36,775 nt of DNA from CAYRWR01 sp964537555 (lineage in GTDB: Bacteria > Spirochaetota > Brevinematia > Brevinematales > CAYRWR01), in assembly GCA_964537555.1 (NCBI GenBank), contig CAZIAD010000034.1, positions 1 to 36,775 of the forward strand, given 5' to 3'. The translations under genes and the position numbers were made by a program. A model generated the notes under the pieces. That model ran no database searches. It saw only the letters and a list, made by a program, of their open reading frames with translations, and was not told the origin of the DNA. Of this stretch, positions 23,887 to 31,993 are shown piece after piece; within the stretch, counting starts at the first letter, position 1, and each line of letters begins with the position of its first letter.

Positions 23887-25158
23887 ATGCTGGACGTCAA
23901 GTATATAATAGACAACAAAGAACAAGTGATCCAAAAATTGTCCACCCGGGGGGATTATAAGGCTACTATCAATGAAGTAGTGGATCTTTATGAAGAAAAA
24001 CGCAAGACTCAGGCCCGGGCTGATGAGCTGCGCAATCAGCGCAACACCCTGTCCAAACAGATAGGTGTCCTGAAATCCCAAGGCCAGAGTGCCGAAGAAG
24101 TCATGGCTCAGGTAGCATCACTCAAGACAGAACTGGAAACATTAGAAGCCATGGAGAGAGAACTGGATGAAAAAGTATCTTTCCGGCTGCTCCGGGTTCC
24201 CAATCTTCCTCTGGATGATGTACCCCTGGGCCCCGATGAATCCGCTAATGTGGAAATAAAGAAATGGGGCACACCCAAAGAACTGGGATTTCCCGCCAAA
24301 GATCATCATGAACTGGGTGAAAAACTGGGCATTCTGGATCTGGAAGGGGGGGCTCGTATCACTGGTAGCGGATTTGTTCTGTACCATGGTGCCGGTGCCC
24401 GTCTGGAGCGTGCCCTTATCAATTACATGCTGGATACCCATAGCGCGGATGGCTACCAGGAAAAGTTTTTACCCTTTGTAGTAAATGCGGACTCACTACT
24501 GGCTACCAGTCAGCTCCCTAAGTTTAAAGAAGATCTATATATGCTGGAGGGGGATGAGCTTTTTCTTAATCCTACTGCGGAAGTGGCCCTGGTCAATATG
24601 TACCGGGGGGAAATACTAAATGCGGAAGACCTGCCCATTTCTGTTACCGCCTATTCACCTTCCTTCCGAAAGGAGGCAGGAAGTTATGGTAAAGATACCC
24701 GGGGTATTTTCCGGGTGCACCAGTTTAACAAGGTGGAGCTGGTCAAGATCTGTACCCCTCAGACCAGTGAAGCTGAGCATCAGGCCATTCTGGCCCAGGC
24801 CGAGAAGGTCCTGCAGGCCCTGGACCTGCCTTACCGTATCGTGAGCCTCTGCACCGGGGATATGGGATTTGCCGCTGCCAAGTGCTATGATGTAGAAGTG
24901 TGGCTGCCCGGGCAGAATAAATACCGGGAGATCTCCTCAGCATCCAATACCCTGGACTTCCAGGCACGTAGAGGACAGATACGTTACCGGGATCCGGAAA
25001 CAGGTAAGCCCGCCTTTGTGCATACCCTCAATGCATCCGGTGTAGCAGTGGGACGTACCATGATCGCCATCCTGGAAAACTACCAGCAGGCTGATGGTTC
25101 AGTACTGATTCCTAAGGTATTACAGCCATATATGGCTGGAATGAAAAAAATAGATTAG
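23887..25158 (+). CDS. serS: Serine--tRNA ligase
   Basis: A 423-residue class II synthetase that charges tRNA-Ser (and tRNA-Sec where present). The N-terminal ~110 residues form the tRNA-binding coiled arm. LNPTAEVALVNMY carries the TxE serine-site motif. FRKEAGSYGKDTRGIFRVHQ is motif 2. EISSASNTLDFQARR and NASGVAVGRTMIAILENYQ (motif 3) complete the active site. Length is normal. The start has AGGAG eight bases upstream and lies 18 bases after the SpiroCoCo gene. Confidence 0.97.
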   Translation: MLDVKYIIDNKEQVIQKLSTRGDYKATINEVVDLYEEKRKTQARADELRNQRNTLSKQIGVLKSQGQSAEEVMAQVASLKTELETLEAMERELDEKVSFRLLRVPNLPLDDVPLGPDESANVEIKKWGTPKELGFPAKDHHELGEKLGILDLEGGARITGSGFVLYHGAGARLERALINYMLDTHSADGYQEKFLPFVVNADSLLATSQLPKFKEDLYMLEGDELFLNPTAEVALVNMYRGEILNAEDLPISVTAYSPSFRKEAGSYGKDTRGIFRVHQFNKVELVKICTPQTSEAEHQAILAQAEKVLQALDLPYRIVSLCTGDMGFAAAKCYDVEVWLPGQNKYREISSASNTLDFQARRGQIRYRDPETGKPAFVHTLNASGVAVGRTMIAILENYQQADGSVLIPKVLQPYMAGMKKID

Positions 25159-25172
25159 TTATCAAAAAATAC

Positions 25173-25200
25173 TTGAAAAATAATGGATTTCAATTATCAT
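25173..25200 (+). promoter_or_regulatory. Candidate promoter for STAS gene
   Basis: TTGAAA (25173-25178), 16-base spacer, TATCAT (25195-25200), 25 bases before the ATG. It would let the STAS gene be transcribed separately from serS. Confidence 0.5.
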
Positions 25201-25224
25201 ATAGATGGTTGAAAGGAGGTTGCG

Positions 25225-25533
25225 ATGCAGTACGAGAGAAAAGAGTTGGACGGCGGTGTTTTGGAATATTCTGTGAGCGGGGATTTTACTATCTTCTTTC
25301 TCAATAACATCAAGGCAGATATCGAAAGGGATATTGCCAGTGGTAAGGTGAATCATTTTACCTTTGATTTTGAAAATGTGAATTACATTGATTCAGCGGC
25401 TATCAGTCTCCTGATCATGTCCGGAAAGTTTAATGACAGTAAGAGCAAACCTCTGTACCTCAAGAGGCCCAAGGATGTGGTAAAGCGTATTATCGATAAT
25501 GCGGAACTGACATTTGTGGAATACAGTTATTGA
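25225..25533 (+). CDS. STAS-domain anti-sigma-factor-antagonist-like protein
   Basis: A 102-residue single STAS domain. VNYIDSAAISLLIM matches the SpoIIAA phosphorylation segment, with Ser57 after Asp56 as the phosphorylatable residue; the following Ser-Gly of SpoIIAA is Ala-Ala here. YSVSGDFTIFFLNNIKADIE is the first strand-helix. Such proteins switch partners with an anti-sigma kinase according to phosphorylation, or take part in stressosome-type complexes. No kinase or phosphatase partner is adjacent. The start has AAAGGAGG, a strong site. A bidirectional terminator follows. Confidence 0.85.
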   Translation: MQYERKELDGGVLEYSVSGDFTIFFLNNIKADIERDIASGKVNHFTFDFENVNYIDSAAISLLIMSGKFNDSKSKPLYLKRPKDVVKRIIDNAELTFVEYSY

Positions 25534-25550
25534 CCTGCTTTCAATAATAT

Positions 25551-25580
25551 AAAAGGCTGTCCCTGGCGGACAGCCTTTTT
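25551..25580. terminator. Bidirectional intrinsic terminator
   Basis: GGCTGTCC (25555-25562), loop CTGGC, GGACAGCC (25568-25575), with AAAA before and TTTTT after. It serves the STAS gene on the plus strand and the 29466-25601 operon on the minus strand. Confidence 0.9.
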
Positions 25581-25600
25581 GCTTATCAGTAGTGTTTTCT

Positions 25601-26434
25601 TTATTTCCAGTACTCTATGCTAAAATGATATTCTGTGGTGGCAGTATTGTCTCCGTTCACCATGGTATCCTTGATCATGACCGGGTTGCCGTAACTGTCC
25701 AGTACATTTTCTATAGAACGCTCATTACTCCCCTGTGACATGGCAATGGGGTAGGGATCGTAATTATATTCCAGCTTGAGGTCCATACTGCCCAGGATGG
25801 AGATGAGGCGGCTACGGGCATCATACTCCACATGATCTGTGGCCCGGAGTTTACCATTAGACCAGGACTCGACCTTCATCAGTCTTTTCTCCGTATCAAA
25901 ATGATAGACTTCCCGGGGCAGGGCTTCATCCCATTGACTGAGCTGAGTACTGAGGTCATTGAGATCGCTCAAACGGAAGTCGTAGTCCCGGACTACACTC
26001 ACATGGTGTAAAAATCCCTGCTGATAGGCGTAGCGGTATAGGGAGCTTCCTGTCTGACTGTTTATCAGTATTTTCCTGGAGAGGCGGCCCTGTTTGTCAT
26101 AGTAGTAGAAATCCTGTTGCAGGATATTGCCACTATTATCAAAATGAAGAGTCTGCATGGCCTTACCGGAAGGGTAGTAAGTGGAACGCACAGTGATAGT
26201 GACCCCTGCTTTTGTATAGCTTAAGAGGTGGCCCTCTCTGTCAAACTTAAACAGTATAGTATCGGTATCACTTATCTTTCCGCTTTTACTGTTGAGAGGG
26301 CTGGAAGGGTTGTAAAAAAAGCTCTTTACCGGCCCCTGAAGGTTCAACTCAGAGGGACTGAAATCACGGCCCACAGGGGTATTGAATACCATCAGAAACC
26401 ATAAAACCAGCCAGGTAGGTAAGGTGAATGTCAT
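25601..26434 (-). CDS. Exported YD/RHS-repeat-like protein
   Basis: A 277-residue protein with an N-terminal hydrophobic segment (LPTWLVLWFLMVFNTPVG) as signal peptide or anchor. The rest is built of short repeats with the RHS/YD flavour: FKFDREGHLLSYT, HFDNSGNILQQDFYYYDKQG (then RLSRK), YHFDTEKRLMKVE, VEYDARSRLISI and ENVLDSYGNPVMI. Such repeats form beta-sheets in surface and toxin-delivery proteins; at this size it is not a full RHS toxin. The start follows AAGGAGAG, 11 bases after the M16 peptidase stop, making it the third gene of the operon. Function unknown. Confidence 0.7.
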   Translation of the reverse strand: MTFTLPTWLVLWFLMVFNTPVGRDFSPSELNLQGPVKSFFYNPSSPLNSKSGKISDTDTILFKFDREGHLLSYTKAGVTITVRSTYYPSGKAMQTLHFDNSGNILQQDFYYYDKQGRLSRKILINSQTGSSLYRYAYQQGFLHHVSVVRDYDFRLSDLNDLSTQLSQWDEALPREVYHFDTEKRLMKVESWSNGKLRATDHVEYDARSRLISILGSMDLKLEYNYDPYPIAMSQGSNERSIENVLDSYGNPVMIKDTMVNGDNTATTEYHFSIEYWK

Positions 26435-26445
26435 AATCGCTCTCC

Positions 26446-29079
26446 TTAATTCCCGGCTTCTATGATAAACAGATCCCGGGGCATATATTTATCAATCGCA
26501 TTCATCAGTATTTTCCTGTCCAGTCCATACAGTATACCTATAAATGTCTTGTCATAGTCCAGCTGGCCCCGGCGGATCTGGTAATACAATAGTATGTCCG
26601 CGATCCTGGAGGCATTTTCATAGGCGAACAGCATCTCGATAATACGGGAAGTCTTAAATTTGACGATCTCCATATCTGTAGGGCCCGTCTTTTTGTACTT
26701 CTCCAGCTCTTCATAAAAGTAACTCACAGCCTGGTCTACATCGCCGGGCGCGTTCTGCATATAGAGACGGAACATATTTTGATCGCCATAGGGGTAGGGA
26801 TAACTGTAGACCCCGTAGGTGAGGCCATGGCTGTCCCGAATGACCCGCATCAGTTTAGAGGTCAGGCCTCCTCCTCCGAAGATCTCATTGGCCAGCATAA
26901 AGGCAGCATAATTGGTTGTATCAGTATAATCGACTGTAGGTGCGGCCATCAGTACCACGGATTGATAGGAGCTGGGTACTTTTACTTTTTTCTTTACTAT
27001 TTTTCCAGGTGACTGCAGTACAGCCTGCCGGTACTCATGGGTCTTGGGAGCAGGGTTCCAGCTCCCCAGGACCTTCTCTATCTCCTTTATTACGCTGTCA
27101 TAATCGATATTTCCTACCACAGTGATGACAGTGTTTTCCGGGCGATAATTATTAAGATAAAAATCCTGGAGGTCCTGTATATTCAGAGCCACTATCTGTT
27201 TTTCATTAATATGAAAGTCCAGTCCGCCTCCCTGTTTTCCCAGTACCAGTTTATTGATCTCTTTCTGAGCGTGTTTCACTGCTTCGGTATTACGTTTAAA
27301 CTGCTCCAGGGCGGTCAGCTGCCTCAGCTTTTCCTCTTCCAGGATGAGAGGGATGAACTTCCGGTCTTTGAGGGCCAGGCCCAGCATCTCTATGCTTTGA
27401 CTGTATTTTTCTTTGGGCAGGTCGATGCTCATGCCGCTGGTAGTATAATCTACTTTTGAGTTGACACGTAAGCCCGTCTTTACCAGTTCATTGTACAGGG
27501 CTGTCTGAGGCCCGCCTCTGAATACAAAGCTATATGTCTGCTCGGCCTGTCGGGGCAGCTCCTGGTAGATGCTTCCCGCTTTTATCCCTACCGATATGGA
27601 GACTTTTTCATTGAGAGTAAAGGGCCGGTAGATGACAGTCAGTCCATTAGCCAGAGTCTTTATTTTTACCGAGGAGAGATATTTATCCAGAGAGTCCAGG
27701 GTACCCTTCTTAATGTCATCCAGCCTGTCCTGAGCAGCTTTCAGATCCTGAGGGTTGAATTTTTCCAGCTCAGTAAAATCAATATCACTCCCATGTGTCT
27801 CACCGCCTCCATTTTGTCCGCTTTGGGGACGGGCATTTTTATCTTTTTTGGTGGCCTTAAAAAAGCCTTTGACGGAATTATCTTTGTTCAGATATTTATT
27901 GATAACGGCTATCACTTTATCGGCGCTGAGATCCTTAAAGCCTCTGGTCAATTTTTCATAATTATCCAGGGAAGAGCTGCCGTCCAGCCACACCATAGTC
28001 ATTAATATAGAAGAGATTGAGTCATAATCCAGTCTCTCCTGGTTAAACAGTTTGCTTTTATAGTAGTCAAAATTATCCCTGATGACCTGGGGGTTGATGG
28101 TCTCTGCAGGGTAGTCGGGCTCCTTACTGTAATCCGTATAGCCTATCCCTCCGTCAGGTGTAGCCCAGTAGTAGAATCCGCCGATAATCCCGGCCCAGTG
28201 GATAAAAGACAGGGCTATATAATCTTCATTATTGATGTCTTCCGGAGGTAATTTGTACATAATAGTCCCAAAATCCTCACTGGCTACCCCTTCCACAGTC
28301 ACATCCGCTTTCATGTTCCATTTCATGGGATTGGGGGGGAGGGGTTTTAGTCCGGGAGAAGCTTTGAGGCCTCCGAAGTATTTTTTTACCCACTTCATGG
28401 CATCTTCAGCCTTGACATCACCCACTATGAATACGGTAGCATTGTTGGGTGCGTAGTATTTTTTGTAGAGTTCCTTGTAGACAAAATCCCGGTTGGCATT
28501 GCTGATATCACTGAGTACCCCGGAGCGGTAGGTAAAGGGGTGGTCGCCAAAAGTTTCCGGATAGAGTTTATCACTAAGCCGGGTGGAGGGGTTACCGGCC
28601 CGGGCGGATAATTCAGACAGGACCACATTTGCTTCTTTTTTAAACTCGTCTTCAGTAAAGAGGCAGTTTACCATACGTTCTGCTTCTATCTCCATGGCTT
28701 TTTCAAGGCCGGCAGTAGGCAGGACTTCCCAGTAGGCGGTATGGGTGTAGGTGGTATAGGCATTATTCTGGGCTCCCAGCTCCGACATGATCTTGGAGAT
28801 CTCACCCACTTTGTATTTTTGGGTGTTCTTAAACATCATGTGTTCCAGAAGGTGGGACAATCCTGAATTCCCCTTGGTGTCATTGCGGAATCCCACATTA
28901 TAATTGACTGCCAGGCCCACCAGGGGTACAGAGGGTTCTTCTTTGATCACCACTTTGAGGCCATTGGGCAGAGTATAACGTTTGAGCCCTTTGGTCAGGG
29001 TCAGCTTATTGAGGTCGAATCCAAAAGCAGTCCCGGCCAGGAGACTTATGATAAACAGGTATAATAATCTTTTCAGCAT
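26446..29079 (-). CDS. Exported M16-family zinc peptidase (tandem halves)
   Basis: An 877-residue pitrilysin/processing-peptidase-type protein with a signal peptide (MLKRLLYLFIISLLAGTAFG). The inverted zinc motif HLLEH is at 76-80, and the third ligand is Glu156 in EANVVLSE, at the usual distance. Two M16 halves are present (~30-420 and ~470-870). The second lacks HxxEH but keeps the C-terminal landmarks (LGGGGL-type EIFGGGGLTSKLMRVIRDSH, GLTYGVYSYPYPYG), as in other tandem M16 proteins. The link (~425-455) is Lys/Gly/Asp-rich. It should degrade peptides outside the cytoplasm. The start is immediately after the stop of the CBM48 lipoprotein, so the two are coupled. Confidence 0.9.
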   Translation of the reverse strand: MLKRLLYLFIISLLAGTAFGFDLNKLTLTKGLKRYTLPNGLKVVIKEEPSVPLVGLAVNYNVGFRNDTKGNSGLSHLLEHMMFKNTQKYKVGEISKIMSELGAQNNAYTTYTHTAYWEVLPTAGLEKAMEIEAERMVNCLFTEDEFKKEANVVLSELSARAGNPSTRLSDKLYPETFGDHPFTYRSGVLSDISNANRDFVYKELYKKYYAPNNATVFIVGDVKAEDAMKWVKKYFGGLKASPGLKPLPPNPMKWNMKADVTVEGVASEDFGTIMYKLPPEDINNEDYIALSFIHWAGIIGGFYYWATPDGGIGYTDYSKEPDYPAETINPQVIRDNFDYYKSKLFNQERLDYDSISSILMTMVWLDGSSSLDNYEKLTRGFKDLSADKVIAVINKYLNKDNSVKGFFKATKKDKNARPQSGQNGGGETHGSDIDFTELEKFNPQDLKAAQDRLDDIKKGTLDSLDKYLSSVKIKTLANGLTVIYRPFTLNEKVSISVGIKAGSIYQELPRQAEQTYSFVFRGGPQTALYNELVKTGLRVNSKVDYTTSGMSIDLPKEKYSQSIEMLGLALKDRKFIPLILEEEKLRQLTALEQFKRNTEAVKHAQKEINKLVLGKQGGGLDFHINEKQIVALNIQDLQDFYLNNYRPENTVITVVGNIDYDSVIKEIEKVLGSWNPAPKTHEYRQAVLQSPGKIVKKKVKVPSSYQSVVLMAAPTVDYTDTTNYAAFMLANEIFGGGGLTSKLMRVIRDSHGLTYGVYSYPYPYGDQNMFRLYMQNAPGDVDQAVSYFYEELEKYKKTGPTDMEIVKFKTSRIIEMLFAYENASRIADILLYYQIRRGQLDYDKTFIGILYGLDRKILMNAIDKYMPRDLFIIEAGN

Positions 29080-29466
29080 TTATTTTTCCTCCCTGGGGAT
29101 CTGTATGACAGAGTTTTGTCCGCTGAATCCGTCCGGTACTGTGTCGGGATTGTCAGGGTCAGCTACCCAGAATCCGTCAATGACATACTTATAGTAGTAT
29201 TTTTTCCCGGCTTTGAGTTCCACATCAATAGTCCAGAGGCCGTTGGTATCGGCTCTCATGGGCGTGATCTGGGCGTTCCAGCCATTAAAATTTCCGGCCA
29301 GGGTGACCAGACTGGCTTCAGGTACCAGTACCTGGAAGCTTACTTTATTGCCCTGTATGAGGGGATAATGAGGCCCTTTTTTACCGCTGAGGCGATTGAG
29401 TTTGACCTGGGGTCCGCAGCTTACCAGCAGCGATCCCAGTGCCAGGAACAGAACCAGCTTTTTCAT
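29080..29466 (-). CDS. Lipoprotein with CBM48 (glycogen-binding-like) domain
   Basis: A 128-residue lipoprotein. The signal MKKLVLFLALGSLLVSC predicts lipidation at Cys17. Residues ~42-122 form a CBM48/isoamylase-N-like domain: KVSFQVLVPEASLVTLAGNF, NGWN, TPMRADTNGLWTIDVELKAG, KKYYYKYVIDGFWVADP and a final NSVIQI. Such domains bind alpha-glucans in starch enzymes and AMPK, but free-standing bacterial ones may bind protein partners. It is the first gene of an operon with the M16 peptidase (no gap). Promoter at 29493-29521. Confidence 0.85.
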   Translation of the reverse strand: MKKLVLFLALGSLLVSCGPQVKLNRLSGKKGPHYPLIQGNKVSFQVLVPEASLVTLAGNFNGWNAQITPMRADTNGLWTIDVELKAGKKYYYKYVIDGFWVADPDNPDTVPDGFSGQNSVIQIPREEK

Positions 29467-29492
29467 ATTAACTCCTTTAAAATAATCCCTTT

Positions 29493-29521
29493 ATTATAAG
29501 TAAGATTTATATCTATGCCAA
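29493..29521 (-). promoter_or_regulatory. Sigma70-type promoter of CBM48-M16-YD operon
   Basis: Minus strand TTGGCA (29516-29521), 17-base spacer, TATAAT (29493-29498), ~27 bases before the start codon, with AAAGGAG between. Confidence 0.8.
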
Positions 29522-29542
29522 AAAACGACTGCTTTATTTAGA

Positions 29543-30718
29543 CTACTCCGGCAGGCCTTTGGTTTGGAGAAGCTCCCATATTTCTGAGGTGAGCGGATTA
29601 GCGAGTTCCTGCCCTTTTTTATTGAACCGCAGCCAATAATCATCCCACTCCAGAAATTCACGCAGAGAGTCCAGGGAGGAATGAGGCAATACACTGAACA
29701 GGCCCCTATTAAAACGTTTCCGGAATCGGGAGGCATCTACTCCGGATGTCTTACGTAAGTTAAGCATGAGATACTCCCTGACCTGGGTGACCTGGTCCAG
29801 GATCTCTTCGTCTAATACAGGCAGCTGCTCTTTGCCCAGTCCCTGGAGATAGAGCTCCATGTCCTCAGTGTTTTTATAGCGGATGAGCTGCCCTTGTTTC
29901 CACCAGGTACCGCTGGCACCCAGTCCGGCCCCGTAGTAGGGTCCGTAGTCCCAGTAGTTCAGGTTGTGCCGGCTCTGAGTGTGCCCGGAGCGCGCAAAGT
30001 TGGATATCTCATACTGCGTGTAGCCGGCTCCGGCCATCATGTCTACCGCCTGCCAGTACTCATCCATGGCCTCATCTTCACTGAGGGCCTGAAAACTGCC
30101 GGCCTGTTCCCTGCGATAGAGCTCGGCACCCTCTTCGATACTGAGGGTGTAGGCTGATATATGGGTGAGGCCCAGGTCCAGCATAGGCAGGAGGCTATGT
30201 TTCAGATCCATGCCGGGGATATTGAGGATGATGTCTCCGCTGATGTTGGATATGCCGGCCTGACGGATCATATAGGGTGCTTTCAGGTTAGTGGCCCGGC
30301 TGTTACGCCGCTCCAGGAGCCGGAGGATGGGGTCTTCCATGGACTGCAGTCCCAGGCTGACCCGGTTAATACCCACATCATGCCAGTGACGGGCCAGGTC
30401 GGGGCTCACATCTTCAGGATTAGCCTCCAGGCTGATCTCGGCATCCTCACTGAGCGGGAAGGATGTATGTACACAGTCCATGAGTCGGGCCAGCTGAGCC
30501 CGGCTGAGCAGGCTGGGTGTACCTCCTCCCAGGTAAAGGGTCTGGAGGGGGGCTACCGGTTCCTGAATATGAGCTTGTAACTCTATTTCCCGGCACAGGG
30601 ATTCTATATAGGCAGAGACCAGGCCTTCATCCGGGCTGATACCCGAGCAAAAAGCACAATAGACACAGCGGTGAATACAAAAGGGTATATGAATATAGAA
30701 GGAGCCGGGTTTTAACAT
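29543..30718 (-). CDS. hemW: HemW-like radical SAM heme chaperone
   Basis: A 391-residue radical SAM protein of the HemN/HemW group. Cys14, Cys18 and Cys21 (FCIHRCVYCAFC) bind the iron-sulfur cluster, with Cys24 close by as in HemW. TLYLGGGTPSLL is the SAM-binding glycine motif, and EISLEANPEDVS, RVSLGLQSMED and NYWDYGPYYGAGLGA are typical of HemW. HemN coproporphyrinogen dehydrogenases have a longer N-terminus; this start is too short for that, and neighbours give no heme operon. Known role: transfer of heme to proteins. The ATG at 30718 has no Shine-Dalgarno and TATAAT ends six bases before it. Confidence 0.85.
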   Translation of the reverse strand: MLKPGSFYIHIPFCIHRCVYCAFCSGISPDEGLVSAYIESLCREIELQAHIQEPVAPLQTLYLGGGTPSLLSRAQLARLMDCVHTSFPLSEDAEISLEANPEDVSPDLARHWHDVGINRVSLGLQSMEDPILRLLERRNSRATNLKAPYMIRQAGISNISGDIILNIPGMDLKHSLLPMLDLGLTHISAYTLSIEEGAELYRREQAGSFQALSEDEAMDEYWQAVDMMAGAGYTQYEISNFARSGHTQSRHNLNYWDYGPYYGAGLGASGTWWKQGQLIRYKNTEDMELYLQGLGKEQLPVLDEEILDQVTQVREYLMLNLRKTSGVDASRFRKRFNRGLFSVLPHSSLDSLREFLEWDDYWLRFNKKGQELANPLTSEIWELLQTKGLPE

Positions 30719-30724
30719 AGGCTG

Positions 30725-30730
30725 ATTATA
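30725..30730 (-). promoter_or_regulatory. Candidate -10 of hemW, giving a leaderless transcript
   Basis: TATAAT on the minus strand is six bases before the hemW ATG; initiation at the usual distance would fall on or near the start codon. The -35 (TTTATT at 17 bases) is weak. Confidence 0.45.
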
Positions 30731-30757
30731 CTATAAAAAGAATGATTAATAAAGGAT

Positions 30758-30786
30758 TTGAATTTCCCAGCATTTCTGCTTATAAT
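30758..30786 (+). promoter_or_regulatory. Sigma70-type promoter for the 30811 gene
   Basis: TTGAAT (30758-30763), 17-base spacer, TATAAT (30781-30786). It lies inside the longer open frame that starts at 30742, so the true start must be downstream at 30811. Confidence 0.85.
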
Positions 30787-30810
30787 CATTTTTCTACCAG
30801 GGAGGAAAGT

Positions 30811-31422
30811 ATGAAAAAAATGATGATCACAGTACTATTGATAATATCAAATTCAGTCTGGGCTGTGCCTGATATGGCAGATGTGATAAAAAATACTCTC
30901 CTGCCCCAGGGCTATACCCTCAAAGACTGGGCCACAGGGGATCTCGATAAAGACGGGATTGATGACCTGGTATTTGTAGGCGATGAGACAGAAACAGGCA
31001 GACGCAGCCTTTGGGTCTATTTAATGCCCGAAAATAACAGGAAACTATTTCTTAAAAGTGATAAAGCCCTTTTAAAGGCTGATGAGGGGGGTATTTGGGG
31101 CGATCCCCTGTCCGGCATAAGCATAAACAAGGGTTCTCTTTTTCTGAAATTTTACGGAGGCAGCAACTATCGCTGGAGTCTGTCCTATCAGTTTCAATAT
31201 CGGGATGCCGGCCTCTTTCTCATAGGACACGACAGCAGCAGTATCTTTACCCCTACCGGAGAGGGAGAGGTGCACAGCTATAATCTGCTCAATGGAAAGC
31301 ACCAGGTCATAGTGACTTATGATGACGGGAGCAGTAATGAAAAATGGTTGCAGGGAAAAGTGGGAAAACTGATCCGCTTAAAAGACTTTGATATCTCTAA
31401 GGACGATCTATACGCTAAGTAA
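30811..31422 (+). CDS. Small exported protein with FG-GAP/EF-hand-like loop
   Basis: A 203-residue protein with a signal peptide (MKKMMITVLLIISNSVWA). I chose the ATG at 30811 because GGGAGGAAA precedes it and the promoter lies just before. Residues ~42-55 read ATGDLDKDGIDDLVFVGDE, an FG-GAP/EF-hand-like calcium-loop motif. Single such motifs are common in small exported bacterial proteins that resemble beta-propeller fragments. No catalytic residues can be named. It is convergent with the 31766 gene, with two bases between the stops. Confidence 0.65.
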   Translation: MKKMMITVLLIISNSVWAVPDMADVIKNTLLPQGYTLKDWATGDLDKDGIDDLVFVGDETETGRRSLWVYLMPENNRKLFLKSDKALLKADEGGIWGDPLSGISINKGSLFLKFYGGSNYRWSLSYQFQYRDAGLFLIGHDSSSIFTPTGEGEVHSYNLLNGKHQVIVTYDDGSSNEKWLQGKVGKLIRLKDFDISKDDLYAK

Positions 31423-31424
31423 GC

Positions 31425-31766
31425 CTACTCCCCCCAAACATTGAAGCGGTCTTCGCTTACAAAATTACCATCCAGGTCATAATACATCTTCATGATGCCG
31501 TAGAGGGGTAATATATCATCCCCATCCTGTTCTGTACCCAGGTACACTACTGCCTCCAGGTGGTCATTCATAAAGATCTCACTGGTGTGGGCCTGGATAT
31601 AGGCCCGGGTCTGGAGCAGATAATCTGTATCTGCATTGAGGTAGACAGTCTCATCTATCTCCAGTTCATAATGGCATTCATCTTTGATAAAGGCCCTGAG
31701 ATCCTGCATTATTTTGGATTCAGGGATGATTTTATCCAGGAGTCTGTTAAATTCTTTATTGATCAT
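31425..31766 (-). CDS. Hypothetical small acidic protein
   Basis: A 113-residue soluble acidic protein without signal or membrane segment. The frame also has an ATG at 31772, but the second at 31766 (MINKEFNRLL) has AGAGAG at the right distance. Sequence highlights are YLNADTDYLLQTRAYIQ and VVYLGTEQDGDDILPLYGIM. No family recognised. Its stop is two bases from the stop of the convergent 30811 gene. Confidence 0.55.
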   Translation of the reverse strand: MINKEFNRLLDKIIPESKIMQDLRAFIKDECHYELEIDETVYLNADTDYLLQTRAYIQAHTSEIFMNDHLEAVVYLGTEQDGDDILPLYGIMKMYYDLDGNFVSEDRFNVWGE

Positions 31767-31881
31767 GTGCATACTCTCTTATTGATTATTGGGGACATCC
31801 CTTATATCGGGAATTCATTCAGCTAAATGAAATTTTCCTTTAGCGATGCCGCACCCGGTAAAAAACAAAAAAAATTGTAAA

Positions 31882-31895
31882 TGTAAGCGCTTACT
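31882..31895. promoter_or_regulatory. LacI/CcpA-type operator palindrome
   Basis: TGTAAGCGCTTACT contains the perfect palindrome GTAAGC-GCTTAC with central CG. It matches the cre-type pattern TGNAANCGNNNNCA in 13 of 14 positions. It is two bases upstream of the -35 of the papain/CBM gene. Confidence 0.55.
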
Positions 31896-31896
31896 C

Positions 31897-31925
31897 TTGC
31901 GTTACATGGTTTGTTATGCTATAAT
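31897..31925 (+). promoter_or_regulatory. Sigma70-type promoter of papain/CBM gene
   Basis: TTGCGT (31897-31902), 17-base spacer, TATAAT (31920-31925). The leader is about 60 bases, with CTGGAGGAT before the ATG at 31994. Confidence 0.85.
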
Positions 31926-31993
31926 ATGCCCGTAATAGATGCATAGCGCACCTATACAGTGCTGTTAGTAAGAATCAATCCCTGGAGGATAAA

